64,000 bases of DNA from Elusimicrobiota bacterium (GCA_016212855.1 JACRDP010000029.1:186001-250000); one strand, 5' to 3'; numbered from the stretch's first letter, positions 11,534 through 20,238 are shown. Program-made: numbers and translations. Notes: generated by a model not told the origin, from the sequence alone.

Positions 11534-12121
11534 GTGTTCGCAGCGCTCCTGATGACCGCTTTACCCGCGACCGACCCGTTGACGCCGCTTCAGGACTTGA
11601 TTCCGGACGCGATACTCGACATCCGCTACGCGACCGAGGACAACCTGACGGGCCGCGCGTTGTATCCGTTCCCGGCCGCTTTGCTGCGCCGCTCGACGGC
11701 GGTCAAGCTCGCGAGGGCCGCCGACGCGCTCCGGGCGAAAGGCCTTCGCCTCGTGGTCTACGACGCCTACCGCCCCTTGTCGGTCCAGAAGGCGCTGTGG
11801 GCGGCCAAGCCCGATCCGAAGTGGGTCGCCGATCCGAGAAAAGGCTCGTCTCACAACCGCGGCGGAGCCGTCGATCTCGGCCTGGCCGATAAGTCCGGCA
11901 AGCCCCTGCCGATGCCGTCGAAGTACGACGAATTCGGGCCCCGCGCCCGCCACGGCGCCGCCGGCGTTCCCGCCCCGGCTCGCCGCAACGCCGAAACCCT
12001 GAAGATTGCCATGGCCTCGGCCGGCTTCGAGCCTCTCGCCGAAGAATGGTGGCACTACCGCGACACGGCCGCCAAATCGTGGCCCGTGCTCGACGTTTCC
12101 TTCGAGGAAGCGGCGAAATGA
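11534..12121 (+). CDS. D-Ala-D-Ala dipeptidase (VanX/DdpX family, M15D)
   Basis: Zinc dipeptidase that cleaves D-alanyl-D-alanine or similar dipeptides. The 195-aa protein shows the family signatures VVYDAYRP, SSHNRGGAVDLGL (zinc His and Asp) and the catalytic-Glu/zinc-His motif EWWHYRD. It begins at GTG 11534, 5 nt after TACGAT; the first residues (MFAALLMTALPA) could be a short signal peptide. No vanA/vanH homologues adjoin it, so peptidoglycan-fragment recycling is more likely than glycopeptide resistance. It overlaps the next gene by ATGA. Confidence 0.9.
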   Translation: MFAALLMTALPATDPLTPLQDLIPDAILDIRYATEDNLTGRALYPFPAALLRRSTAVKLARAADALRAKGLRLVVYDAYRPLSVQKALWAAKPDPKWVADPRKGSSHNRGGAVDLGLADKSGKPLPMPSKYDEFGPRARHGAAGVPAPARRNAETLKIAMASAGFEPLAEEWWHYRDTAAKSWPVLDVSFEEAAK

Positions 12122-12822
12122 TGAAAGCCATTCGTGCCTTGTTTCTTCTGGCCGTCGTCCTCGGTCTCGTCGCGGTCGGCGCCGCGTCGATGTGGCTGGG
12201 ACGCGGCGTGAAGCTCGCGATCGAGCGCTTCGGGCCCGTCCTCGTCGGCGCGCCGGTCACGGTCGGCGCGGTCGTGCTCACGCCCTGGTCGGGCCGCGGC
12301 TCGATTTCCAACCTCGTGATCGGCAACCCGCCCGGCTTCAAGGGGCCATACTCAGTCCGCGTGGGCTCGGTTGATATCCGCATCAAATTGGCTTCTCTCG
12401 TCACCGACGAGATCGTCGTCGAGAGCGTCATCGTGCGCGAGCCCGAGATCTTCTACGAGCTGGGCCCGGGAGGCAGCAACCTCGCGCGCCTGCAGCGCAA
12501 CGCCGAGGGCAAGCAAGGCGCGCCTTCGGCGGAGTCCGGCGGCAAGTCTTTGTTCATCCGCCGTCTCTCCATCACCGGCGGCCAGATCGGCCTCGCCGCG
12601 TCCGCCGTGGGCGGCTCGACGGTGAAGGTCGTCTTGCCTCCGGTCCAGATGGACAATCTCGGCGGCAAGGGTCGCTCTCCGTCCCAGGCCGTGTCCCAGG
12701 CGCTGGGCGCGCTCACGAACACGGCGGGCCGGGCCGTCACCGGCATCGGCACCAAGGCGATCAGCGGGGCCGCCAACGAGGTGCTGGGCCGCCTGGGAGG
12801 GCTGCTCAAGAGGAAAAAATGA
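12118..12822 (+). CDS. AsmA-like membrane-anchored protein
   Basis: A 234-aa protein with one N-terminal membrane helix (LFLLAVVLGLVAVGAASMWL) and a periplasmic beta-rich part. The run ISNLVIGNPPGFKGPYSVRVGS is characteristic of AsmA/DUF748-type proteins, which are linked to envelope lipid or outer-membrane homeostasis. It is much shorter than typical AsmA. The C-terminus is Gly/Ala-rich and ends KRKK. It overlaps its neighbours on both sides (ATGA), so it is coupled to vanX-like and the aldehyde dehydrogenase. Function is inferred from the one segment only. Confidence 0.6.
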   Translation: MMKAIRALFLLAVVLGLVAVGAASMWLGRGVKLAIERFGPVLVGAPVTVGAVVLTPWSGRGSISNLVIGNPPGFKGPYSVRVGSVDIRIKLASLVTDEIVVESVIVREPEIFYELGPGGSNLARLQRNAEGKQGAPSAESGGKSLFIRRLSITGGQIGLAASAVGGSTVKVVLPPVQMDNLGGKGRSPSQAVSQALGALTNTAGRAVTGIGTKAISGAANEVLGRLGGLLKRKK

Positions 12823-14267
12823 CCACGACCATGACCGGCCGCGCGCCGTCCGCTCTCGAGGCGACCCCCGCCGAAATCGCCGCCAAAGCCGCCGCCGCGC
12901 GCCGCGCCGCCGCCGTCTGGCGCCGCGCCACCATCAAGCAGCGCGTGACGGCTCTGCGCGCCGTCTGGAAGGCGTTGGCCGCGCGCCGGGAAGAAATCCG
13001 CGCCGTCGTCCATGAGGAGACCGGCAAGCCCCTCGTCGAGGTCGACCTGATGGAGCTCGGCGCGGCCGGCCTGCTCGTCGACTGGATGACCTCGGTCGCC
13101 CCGCGCGTGCTGGGCGACAAGGCCGCGAGCAAGCCCTGGTCCCTCTTCAATAAACGCGCCTACGAGCGACGTGTTCCTCGAGGGGTGATCGGCCTGATCA
13201 CGCCGTGGAACATGCCCTTCCTGATCCCGTTCGGCGACGCGTTCGCGGCGATGCTCGCGGGCAACGCCGTTTTATTGAAACCGTCCGAATGGACCACGAA
13301 GACCGCGCTGTGGCTCGAGCACGCCGTCGCGGCCACCTCTTTGCTCCCCGAGGGCCTGCTGTCCGTGGTGCCCGGCGGGGGGGCGGCCGGCGAGGCCGTC
13401 ATCGACGCCACCGACATGATCGTCTTCACCGGCTCCACCAAGACCGGACGCTGCGTCGCCGTGCGCGCCGCCGGCCAGCTCAAGCCCTCCGTCCTCGAGC
13501 TCGGCGGCAAGCACCCCATGATCGTACTCGCCGACGCTTCCCTCGAGCGCGCCGCCTCGGCCGCGACCTGGGCCGCCTGCTCCAACGCCGGCCAGGTCTG
13601 CGTCGGCGTCGAGCGCGTCTTCGTCGAGGCCGAAGTCTACGAACGCTTCGTCGAGTTGATCCGCCCCAAGGTCGCCGCCCTGCGCCAGAAGCTCGACGGG
13701 GTTGACGCCGATCTGGGGCGCATGGTGTTCCCGCCGCTGCTCGACCGCATCACCGAGCAGCTCGAAGACGCGCGCAAGAAAGGCGCGCGCGTCATCGGCG
13801 GCGAGGTCCTCGACAGGGAGAATCTCATGATCGCCCCCGCGCTCGTGCTCGATGCGCGCATGGACATGAAGATCATGACCGAAGAGAGCTTCGGGCCCGT
13901 GATCCCGATCATGAAGGTCGCCCGCGCCGAGGAAGCCGTCGCTCTCGCCAACGCCGGCAGCGAAGGCCTCGCGGCCAGCGTGTGGACGACCGATCTCGCC
14001 AAGGGAGAAGCGCTCGCCGCGGCGCTCGAGGTCGGCCTCGTCGGAGTCAACGAGCCCGCCTCGCATTACGCCTTCGGCTCCCTGCCGTTCGGCGGCATGA
14101 AGCAAAGCGGCATGGGGCGGCGTCACGGGGAAGAGGGTCTGCTCGCCTTCACGCAGTCGCAGTCGGTGCTCGTGCACGAGTGGCCCGCGTCGGCGCCGGA
14201 TTTGTGGTGGTTCCCGTACAACGAAAAGAAAGCGGGATTCCTGAGAAAATTGATGGGACTTCCGTGA
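12819..14267 (+). CDS. NAD(P)-dependent aldehyde dehydrogenase
   Basis: Oxidises an aldehyde to the acid. The 482-aa protein has the ALDH order: ITPWNMPFLIP (cofactor site), FTGSTKTGR, the general-base motif LELGGKHPM and the nucleophile motif NAGQVCVGVERV, then EESFGPVIPI and PFGGMKQSGMGRRHG. A longer C-terminal tail (DLWWFPYNEKKAGFLRKL) is reminiscent of membrane-associated long-chain ALDHs, so a fatty aldehyde is a reasonable but unproven substrate. It overlaps the AsmA-like gene and the endonuclease IV gene by four bases each. Confidence 0.92.
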   Translation: MTTTMTGRAPSALEATPAEIAAKAAAARRAAAVWRRATIKQRVTALRAVWKALAARREEIRAVVHEETGKPLVEVDLMELGAAGLLVDWMTSVAPRVLGDKAASKPWSLFNKRAYERRVPRGVIGLITPWNMPFLIPFGDAFAAMLAGNAVLLKPSEWTTKTALWLEHAVAATSLLPEGLLSVVPGGGAAGEAVIDATDMIVFTGSTKTGRCVAVRAAGQLKPSVLELGGKHPMIVLADASLERAASAATWAACSNAGQVCVGVERVFVEAEVYERFVELIRPKVAALRQKLDGVDADLGRMVFPPLLDRITEQLEDARKKGARVIGGEVLDRENLMIAPALVLDARMDMKIMTEESFGPVIPIMKVARAEEAVALANAGSEGLAASVWTTDLAKGEALAAALEVGLVGVNEPASHYAFGSLPFGGMKQSGMGRRHGEEGLLAFTQSQSVLVHEWPASAPDLWWFPYNEKKAGFLRKLMGLP

Positions 14268-15100
14268 TCTTAGGGGTTCACGCTTCGGTGAGGCGTGGAT
14301 ATGCCGGGGCGCTCGATGAAGTGAGGGCGCTTGGATGTAAGGCAATGCAGATATTGCCGTATCCGCGTCATCACGATCCGAAGGATGAAGAGTTAAAGTC
14401 GTTTGACGCCGCCCGAAGGGCGGCGGAAATTAAATGTCTGCTCATTCATTCGCGGTTCGTGCCCAGCTTGGCGTCGTCGGACGAAGCCCGCCGTAAACGG
14501 TCCGTCGTTCATTTGGCCAGAGAATTGCAGTTAACCGCCGGCCTAGGCGGAGACGCGTACGTTCTGCACGGCGGGGCGTACTCGGTCGGGGCCGGTCTCG
14601 ATGACGGCATCAGCCTTTTCGCGAAGTCCGTCTTGATGTCCGTCCAACAGAGTTCTTGCCGTACGCCGTTGCTGTTGGAGAATGTGCCGGGTGGCGGCCG
14701 CCGAATGGGCGGTTCCCTCGAAGATTTAGCTCGTCTTCACGACGCGTTAAAACCGTCCCTCCCGAATCTCGGCATCTGTCTCGACACAGCCCACGCCTAC
14801 GCCGCGGGCTACGACTGCTCCAGCGCGGAAGGCGCCCTCAAGTTCATCGCCCGCGCCCACCGCCTCATGGGCTTCGAAGCGATCAAGGCCCTCCACCTCA
14901 ACGACAGCCGCGCTCTGCTGGGTTCTCACCGCGAGCACCACGAACACTGGGGTAAAGGCCGTCTAGGCTCGGAAGGGCTCAAAGCTTTGCTCGTTCGCGA
15001 GGAGTTCTCTTCAACTCCGGGAATCCTGGAGACTCCGAAGGACGGGCTCGACGCGGACCGCGCGAACCTCGACTACGCCCGGAAGCTCTCGGCCGTTTAG
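14264..15100 (+). CDS. nfo: Endonuclease IV (AP endonuclease)
   Basis: Zinc-dependent base-excision-repair enzyme that cuts at abasic sites. The 278-aa product begins at GTG 14264 (VILGVHASVRRGYAGAL), overlapping the ALDH stop. Metal-site motifs are visible: LIHSRF, VLHGGA, LLENVPGGG, ICLDTAHAYAAGYD, ALHLNDS, HREHHEHWGKG and LETPKD. The first 500 nt are clearly less GC-rich than the neighbours, which may mean a mosaic origin. Its stop overlaps the convergent REC-MBL gene by four bases. Confidence 0.9.
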   Translation: MILGVHASVRRGYAGALDEVRALGCKAMQILPYPRHHDPKDEELKSFDAARRAAEIKCLLIHSRFVPSLASSDEARRKRSVVHLARELQLTAGLGGDAYVLHGGAYSVGAGLDDGISLFAKSVLMSVQQSSCRTPLLLENVPGGGRRMGGSLEDLARLHDALKPSLPNLGICLDTAHAYAAGYDCSSAEGALKFIARAHRLMGFEAIKALHLNDSRALLGSHREHHEHWGKGRLGSEGLKALLVREEFSSTPGILETPKDGLDADRANLDYARKLSAV

Positions 15101-16368
15101 GCCGAGACTCGCAGGCCTTCGCGGCCGACGACGACCTTGAGCTTGTAGCCGCGCTCCTCGACCCGGGCGTTCGCGTCCTTGCCCATCTGGTCGAGCACGC
15201 CGTCGGCGTAGCTGTCGTCCTGGTGGACGAGCACGAGCGCCTTGACGAGGTTCTTGCCCGCGAAGTCCACCGCCGAGATGAAGCTCGAGTGGCCGGCGTT
15301 GCGGTTCTTCTTGTAGTCGTCGACCGTGTAGCGCCCGTCGTGGAACAGCAGGTCCGCGCCGCGCACCGCCGCGCCGATCTTTTCGTCGTAGTCCTGGAGC
15401 GCGGTCGCGTACTCGCCGTAGAGCTCGCTGTCCGGGCAGTAGACGATCTTGCGGCCTTCCGTTTGGAGCACGTAGGCGAGCGTCGTGCCGGGGTGGTTGG
15501 CGTAGAACGCGGAGAGGCGCACGCCGGGCAGGATCTCGTAGGTCTGTTCCATCAGCTCGTAGAGCTCGATCTTGGCCTCGGGCATCGCGTCGCCGAAGCC
15601 GGGCTCGAGCGCGGCCTTGAGCGCCTGCTCGAGCGGCTTGTCGGGGTCCGACGCGCCGCTGATGTGGAGCGTGAAGTTCTTGTCGCGCGCGCAGGGAAAG
15701 CCCGCGAGGCCCTCGATGTGGTCGTGGTGGAAATGGGTGAGGAAGAGCCAGATCTCCTTGTGCTTGCCGGTCTTCATCAGCTCGTTGCCCAATAAGCTGA
15801 TGCCCGAGCCGGCGTCGAAGACGAAGATGTGGGACGGGGTCTCGACCGACACGCAGCTCGTGTGCTTCCCGTATTTCACCACGACGGGGGAGACGGCCGA
15901 GGAGGTCGAGCGGCAGCCCCAGACGACGGCTTTGAGCTCGGCCTTGGCCACCGGGACCGGGGCGGACGGGGGGCGCGCCGTCTTCGTCGGCGCGACGCCC
16001 TGCTTGTCCATGATCTCCTTCACCTTTTTGGCGAAGTCGTCCACGTCGTAGGGCTTTTCGATGAAGGCTTCGGCGCCGTACTGAGTGGCTCGCTGCTTCT
16101 CGGCCTCGAAGGACTTGCCCGAGACGATGATGGCCCGGATCGGCTCGGTCTCGGGGTCCGACTTCAAGCGATGCAGCAAGGTCAGGCCGTCGAGGCCGGG
16201 CATCAAGATGTCGAGGATGACGAGGGCGGGCTTCTCGGCCTTGATGATGTCCTGGGCCTTGAGGCTGTCCTGTATCAGACGCGAAGCGTAGCCGGCGTCG
16301 TTGAGCAGCTCGAGGGTGAGCCCGCCCACCAACGGGTCGTCGTCAACGATGATGATTTGGGTCGCCAT
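15097..16368 (-). CDS. Response-regulator receiver fused to an MBL-fold hydrolase
   Basis: A 423-aa two-domain protein. Residues about 1-125 are a CheY-like receiver with acidic pocket IIIVDDDP, phospho-acceptor LVILDILMPGLDG, switch IIVSGK and lysine EKPYD. After a Pro-rich linker (about 130-155), residues 160-423 form a metallo-beta-lactamase domain with intact LTHFHHDHIEG, AFYANHPGTT, YCPDSE and LLFHDGRY, most like the phosphodiesterase-type MBL group. This suggests a phosphorylation-controlled hydrolase, perhaps a phosphodiesterase. No histidine kinase adjoins it. ATG 16368 (MATQIIIVDDDP) replaces the ORF track's upstream start, which runs antisense through rsmD. Confidence 0.85.
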   Translation of the reverse strand: MATQIIIVDDDPLVGGLTLELLNDAGYASRLIQDSLKAQDIIKAEKPALVILDILMPGLDGLTLLHRLKSDPETEPIRAIIVSGKSFEAEKQRATQYGAEAFIEKPYDVDDFAKKVKEIMDKQGVAPTKTARPPSAPVPVAKAELKAVVWGCRSTSSAVSPVVVKYGKHTSCVSVETPSHIFVFDAGSGISLLGNELMKTGKHKEIWLFLTHFHHDHIEGLAGFPCARDKNFTLHISGASDPDKPLEQALKAALEPGFGDAMPEAKIELYELMEQTYEILPGVRLSAFYANHPGTTLAYVLQTEGRKIVYCPDSELYGEYATALQDYDEKIGAAVRGADLLFHDGRYTVDDYKKNRNAGHSSFISAVDFAGKNLVKALVLVHQDDSYADGVLDQMGKDANARVEERGYKLKVVVGREGLRVSA

Positions 16369-16398
16369 GGAGCGCGGTATTCTATAATAATAGCGATC

Positions 16399-16980
16399 AT
16401 GCGCATCATCGCGGGCGAAAGCCGGGGCCGGTCCCTCAAGAGCGTGCCGAAGGAGATGATGGTCAAGCCCATTTCGGCGCGCATCAAGAAGTCGGTCTTC
16501 GACATTCTGAGACCGCGCCTGGGCGGGGCACGCGTGCTCGATCTGTACGCCGGCACCGGCGCCGTCGGCATCGAGGCGCTCTCGCGCGGGGCGGCCTCCG
16601 CGTTCTTCGTGGACGCCGACAAGCGCTGCGTGGCCGTCATCGAGGAGAACCTCAAACGCCTGGGCTTCGCCGACAAGGGCCGGGCCAGCTACGGCGACAT
16701 CTTGAAGGACTTGTCCTGGATCTCCTTCCGCGCCGGCGCCTCGGATTTCGACATCATCTATCTCGGCCCGCCGTACCGGACCGAGGACAACACGATGCTG
16801 GCCTACTCGACTCCGTCGCTCGCGCGCGTCGCGGAGGCGAACCTGCTGGCGTCCGGCGGCGTGATCCTGCTCCAGCGCTATAAGAAGGAGCAGGTCGTCC
16901 TGCCCGTCGGCTTCGAAAAATACCGGGAAGAGCGCTACGGCGACACCGACGTCGAGTTTATCCGAAAGGCCGCCGCCTAG
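16399..16980 (+). CDS. rsmD: 16S rRNA (guanine-N2)-methyltransferase RsmD
   Basis: AdoMet-dependent methyltransferase expected to modify G966 of 16S rRNA. The 193-aa protein begins MRIIAGESRGRSLKSVP, then KPISARIKKSVFDIL and the SAM motif VLDLYAGTGAVGIEALSRG. The catalytic motif, normally DPPY or NPPY, reads LGPPY here, losing the acidic/amide residue. The start lies 10 nt after TATAAT (16383-16388), and the divergent REC-MBL gene starts only 30 bp away. Family assignment is safe; activity is less certain given the substitution. Confidence 0.88.
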   Translation: MRIIAGESRGRSLKSVPKEMMVKPISARIKKSVFDILRPRLGGARVLDLYAGTGAVGIEALSRGAASAFFVDADKRCVAVIEENLKRLGFADKGRASYGDILKDLSWISFRAGASDFDIIYLGPPYRTEDNTMLAYSTPSLARVAEANLLASGGVILLQRYKKEQVVLPVGFEKYREERYGDTDVEFIRKAAA

Positions 16981-16981
16981 C

Positions 16982-17689
16982 TTGGAAATCTCGTTCACGC
17001 GGTACCGCATCTACCGCGAGTGCCCCTGGAAGTACCGCCTTCTGTTCGTCGACGGACGGCGCATCCCCATGACGGCGAAAGCCTCGTACGGGTTGTCCTT
17101 GCACCGCGCCCTCGAGGCCTGGCTGCGCGGCGGCGAGCGCACGCTTGAGTCCTTGTTCGACGCGTTGAAGACGCAGTGGCTCGCGACGGGCTATCCCGAT
17201 GAGGACGCCGAGGCGCGCGCGTACTCGAAAGCCGAGCGCGTGCTGACGCGCTTTCACGGCGAGGAGGAGTCCCGCCGCACCCGAACGGTCGGCGTCGAGA
17301 AGGAATTCATTTGGAACTCGGGCGCGCACCAGGTCCGGGGCATGATCGACCGCATCGATCAGGGCCCCGACGGAGCCTACGAGCTCATCGACTACAAGAC
17401 CGGCCCGGGCGTTCCCTCTCCGGCGGAGGTGGCGAAGGACGTGCAGATGCGCTTCTACGCCCTCGGCGCCAAGCGCGGTCTTGGCTTGGCTCCGGCGACG
17501 CTCACCGTCGACTGCATCTCGGCGGGCGAGCGGGTCAGCGCCCCGTACGAATCGTCGAGCGAGGAAACCCTGGCCGCCGATATCCGCGCGGCGGCGTCGG
17601 GCATCGAGGCGGGAGTCTTCGCCGCCGACACGGGCTACTGCGCGCGCTGCGACTTCAAGAAAGACTGCACGTATTCGGTCGCGAAGTAA
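16982..17689 (+). CDS. RecB/Cas4-like PD-(D/E)XK nuclease with Fe-S cysteines
   Basis: A 235-aa nuclease-fold protein. The catalytic core is GMIDRIDQ followed by YELIDYKTG (motif D...DxK), then QMRFYALGAKR. Four cysteines, one near the N-terminus (YRECPWKYR) and three at the end (YCARCDFKKDC), match the 4Fe-4S staple of AddB/Cas4-type exonucleases. The only suitable start is TTG 16982, one base after the rsmD stop. No cas genes or repeats are nearby, so a DNA-repair role is more likely than CRISPR adaptation. Confidence 0.82.
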   Translation: MEISFTRYRIYRECPWKYRLLFVDGRRIPMTAKASYGLSLHRALEAWLRGGERTLESLFDALKTQWLATGYPDEDAEARAYSKAERVLTRFHGEEESRRTRTVGVEKEFIWNSGAHQVRGMIDRIDQGPDGAYELIDYKTGPGVPSPAEVAKDVQMRFYALGAKRGLGLAPATLTVDCISAGERVSAPYESSSEETLAADIRAAASGIEAGVFAADTGYCARCDFKKDCTYSVAK

Positions 17690-17690
17690 G

Positions 17691-18545
17691 CTAGGCCTTG
17701 TCGGTGCGGCGGCGCGGGACGCCGGGCAGGTGGCACTCGTTGCGCACGCAGTTCTTGCCGTCGTGCTTCGCCTGGTAGAGGTTCATGTCGGCGCGGTGGA
17801 GCAGCTCCGCCGGCGACTCGTTGCCCGCGCCGTCGAAGGTGGCCACGCCGACGCTGATCGTGGCGAGGTAGCCGTTCTTGGCGATGCCGCTGCGCGCGCG
17901 CTCCGCGACGTGACGCGCGGTCGGCGCGTCGGCGCCGGGCATGATCACGACGAATTCGTCGCCCCCGAAGCGGCCCAGGATATCGTCGGAGCGCACGTTC
18001 GCGGAGATCGTCTCGGCGGTTTCTTTTATAACACGGTCGCCGAACAGGTGACCGTGACTATCATTAATGCGCTTGAAATCGTCGATGTCGATCATCATGA
18101 CCGACAACGGGACCTTGCGCGTCAGCGACTGCTGGATCTCGAGCTCGAGAATCTCCTGCAGGTAGCCGTGCGTAAAGGCGCCGGTGAGGGCGTCGGTGAC
18201 GGATTTCAGGTGGAGCTCGTCGACGCGGGCCGAGAGCACGCGGTTATTGACCCGCTGGCGCTCGGAGCGCAGGCCGATCACGTAGCCGAAGATCATGAAG
18301 GAGGCGACCGTGCCCAGGCCCATGTAGGCGTAGAACAGGAAGTTGTAGTCGAGCTCGTTGCGCACCCAGAGCGCCTTGAGCAGCGGATCCTCGCGCCAGT
18401 AGCGCAGAAGGAACATGCCGATGGGCGAGCCGAAGCCCAGGACGGAGCCGGCGGCCGGGTACAGGTAATAGTGCGGAATCGCGCGCAGGCGGGCGAGTAG
18501 GGTCGTCGAGCGGAAATCGCGCTGGCGGCGGCGTGGGGCGCTCAT
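17691..18545 (-). CDS. Membrane-anchored diguanylate cyclase (GGDEF)
   Basis: Makes cyclic di-GMP from two GTP. The 284-aa protein has two membrane helices near residues 30-50 and 70-90, a short coiled linker, then a GGDEF domain beginning DALTGAFTHGYLQ. The active site FGGDEFVVI is intact and RSDD lies just before it in the position of the product-inhibition I-site, so feedback control is likely. There is no separate sensory domain. TAAACT lies 7 nt before the start. Convergent with the PD-(D/E)XK gene. Confidence 0.92.
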   Translation of the reverse strand: MSAPRRRQRDFRSTTLLARLRAIPHYYLYPAAGSVLGFGSPIGMFLLRYWREDPLLKALWVRNELDYNFLFYAYMGLGTVASFMIFGYVIGLRSERQRVNNRVLSARVDELHLKSVTDALTGAFTHGYLQEILELEIQQSLTRKVPLSVMMIDIDDFKRINDSHGHLFGDRVIKETAETISANVRSDDILGRFGGDEFVVIMPGADAPTARHVAERARSGIAKNGYLATISVGVATFDGAGNESPAELLHRADMNLYQAKHDGKNCVRNECHLPGVPRRRTDKA

Positions 18546-18558
18546 CGCGGGCAGTTTA

Positions 18559-19770
18559 TCAAAAGAGAAACATCGCGCGAACGTTGCCGCCGTCCCAGAA
18601 GTGGCCGGGGGCGTCGGCGTCGAAAGTGCCGTACAGGCCGAGCCGGGCCGACGGGGAGAAGAGGAAGTCCACGCCCGTCCCGATCTTGGCCTCGACGAGG
18701 GTTTCGTGCGCGCTGGGCGTCGCCCCGGGCGAGCGGAAGGTCCGGTTTTCGCCGAAGGATAGGAACGCGGCCAGTTCCCCGGTCGCGATCTTCGTCCACC
18801 GCCGGCGCCAGCGCAGCCAAGGCTGGAGCTCCCAGCGGCGGTAGGTCGTCCCGCCGGCGGGGACTTCCGGGCGGTCGGTTCGCGCCGAGCGGTTCAGGTA
18901 CGCGAGCCCGGGCTCGAGCTCGTCGCCGTCGCGCGGCCGCAGCCGCGCCGAGGACTCGAACGCGTGGACCTGCCGCCGGGCGTCCTGCGACTCTCCGGCC
19001 GCGACGGTGGCGAAGCGGTTGACCTTGCGCTGGGTTTCGAGCGAATAGACGAGCCGCGGCGCGATTCCTTCATCGGAGCCGGCGCCTAAGAGCGCGCGCG
19101 TGCGCGTGTAGCCGAACGAGCGGTTCTCGGCGGGGATCTCGCGCCGCGTGGGCTCGTCGAGCTCGAGCCCGGCCCAGGCCCGCCAGGCGCCGGCGGGGGC
19201 TTCGAGGTGCAGTTCGTCGGTGTAGGGCTTAAGCGAGTAGCGTTCGGTCGTGCTGCCGCGGGAGTTGAAGTTGAAGTCCACCATGTTGCGCCGCACGCGC
19301 AGCTGGCCGCCGCCGCGGCGCCAGCGCAGACCCAGACCGATGTCCGCGTCTTCCTTGCGGTAGGCCGGCTCGCCGAACGCCTCGAGGGAGAAGCCCGCGC
19401 CGAGGTCGGTCTCGAGCTCGAGCCAGTGATGCTGCTCCTGTCGGTCCTTGTCGTCGAGATCCGTGAAGCGGAAGCGGAACTCCAGGCGCGGCGTCAGGCG
19501 CCGGGCGAACTTGAGCTCCTGGTCGAGGTACAGCGCGCAGCAGTCGAGGCTGGCGCCGTTGATCCGGTAGCCGGAGGTCGAGGCGGCCCACGTGTCGGTC
19601 CAGCTCCTCGGTACGGCGAAGCCGCGCAGGTCGGCGAAGTACTCGGAGTCGAACAGCGATTCGGTGTCGGCGCGGTCCATCACGGCGCGGACGAAGGTCG
19701 CCCGCGCGGGCGCGGTGAGCGCCAGCAGAAGCAGGGCCGAGGCTAAAGCTGCTCGGGGCTGAGCGACCAC
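18559..19770 (-). CDS. Outer-membrane beta-barrel protein, function unknown
   Basis: A 403-aa protein with a signal peptide (ALASALLLLALTAPARA) and a body of alternating polar/hydrophobic strands rich in Tyr, Trp, Phe and Arg (LEFRFRFTDLDDKDR, QLRVRRNMVDFNFNSRG), ending in MFLF. The terminal Phe fits the BAM recognition signal of outer-membrane barrels. No enzyme motif is seen. It starts at GTG 19770 inside the end of sixA (28-nt overlap), so the two are coupled. It could be a porin-like or surface-lipid-related protein. Confidence 0.7.
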   Translation of the reverse strand: MVAQPRAALASALLLLALTAPARATFVRAVMDRADTESLFDSEYFADLRGFAVPRSWTDTWAASTSGYRINGASLDCCALYLDQELKFARRLTPRLEFRFRFTDLDDKDRQEQHHWLELETDLGAGFSLEAFGEPAYRKEDADIGLGLRWRRGGGQLRVRRNMVDFNFNSRGSTTERYSLKPYTDELHLEAPAGAWRAWAGLELDEPTRREIPAENRSFGYTRTRALLGAGSDEGIAPRLVYSLETQRKVNRFATVAAGESQDARRQVHAFESSARLRPRDGDELEPGLAYLNRSARTDRPEVPAGGTTYRRWELQPWLRWRRRWTKIATGELAAFLSFGENRTFRSPGATPSAHETLVEAKIGTGVDFLFSPSARLGLYGTFDADAPGHFWDGGNVRAMFLF

Positions 19771-20210
19771 AGGAGGCGGGGTTCCGGCGCGAGTTCGAGC
19801 GCGACGATCGTTCCGGGGCGCATCTCGAAGATGGCCTTGCCGAACAGCGCGGCGACCTCGCCGATCTGCGGCTGATGGCCGACGGCCAGCACCTCGGCGT
19901 CGCCTTCGGCGCGCGTGAGGAGCTCGGCGGCGACCTCCTCGGCCGGCCGGGTGTTGTCGAGTGGAACGAAGGGGATGGTCCCGGCGGCGGGCTTGAGGAC
20001 GGAGGCGGCCTCCGCCGCGGTTTGGACCGCGCGCGTCAGGGGCGAGTGGAGGATCAAGGTCGGGCGGCCGCCGCGACGCGCGAGCTCGGCCGCCATTCGC
20101 CGGGCGTCCTCACGGCCCTGATCGGAGAGCGGGCGCAGGGCGTCCTTGGCGACGCGGGCCTCGGCCGTCGAGGGGGAGTGCCCGTGGCGCATCAGGTACA
20201 GTCTTTTCAC
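19743..20210 (-). CDS. sixA: SixA-type phosphohistidine phosphatase
   Basis: Histidine-phosphatase-superfamily enzyme that removes phosphate from phosphohistidine. The 155-aa protein starts at GTG (MKRLYLMRHGHSPS) with the RHG catalytic motif at residues 8-10, HSPLTRAVQTAA and the second His in VLAVGHQPQIG. Length and order match SixA closely. TACTCT lies 7 nt before the start. Downstream coupling to the barrel gene has no obvious functional meaning. Confidence 0.9.
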   Translation of the reverse strand: MKRLYLMRHGHSPSTAEARVAKDALRPLSDQGREDARRMAAELARRGGRPTLILHSPLTRAVQTAAEAASVLKPAAGTIPFVPLDNTRPAEEVAAELLTRAEGDAEVLAVGHQPQIGEVAALFGKAIFEMRPGTIVALELAPEPRLLWSLSPEQL

Positions 20211-20238
20211 GAGGGGGAGAGTATCAAAAAATCAGGAT

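Noticed and set aside
11534-12121. Vancomycin-resistance interpretation of the VanX-like gene
   Set aside because: No vanA/vanH ligase or dehydrogenase or VanRS regulators are nearby; a stand-alone D,D-dipeptidase is better explained as wall recycling.
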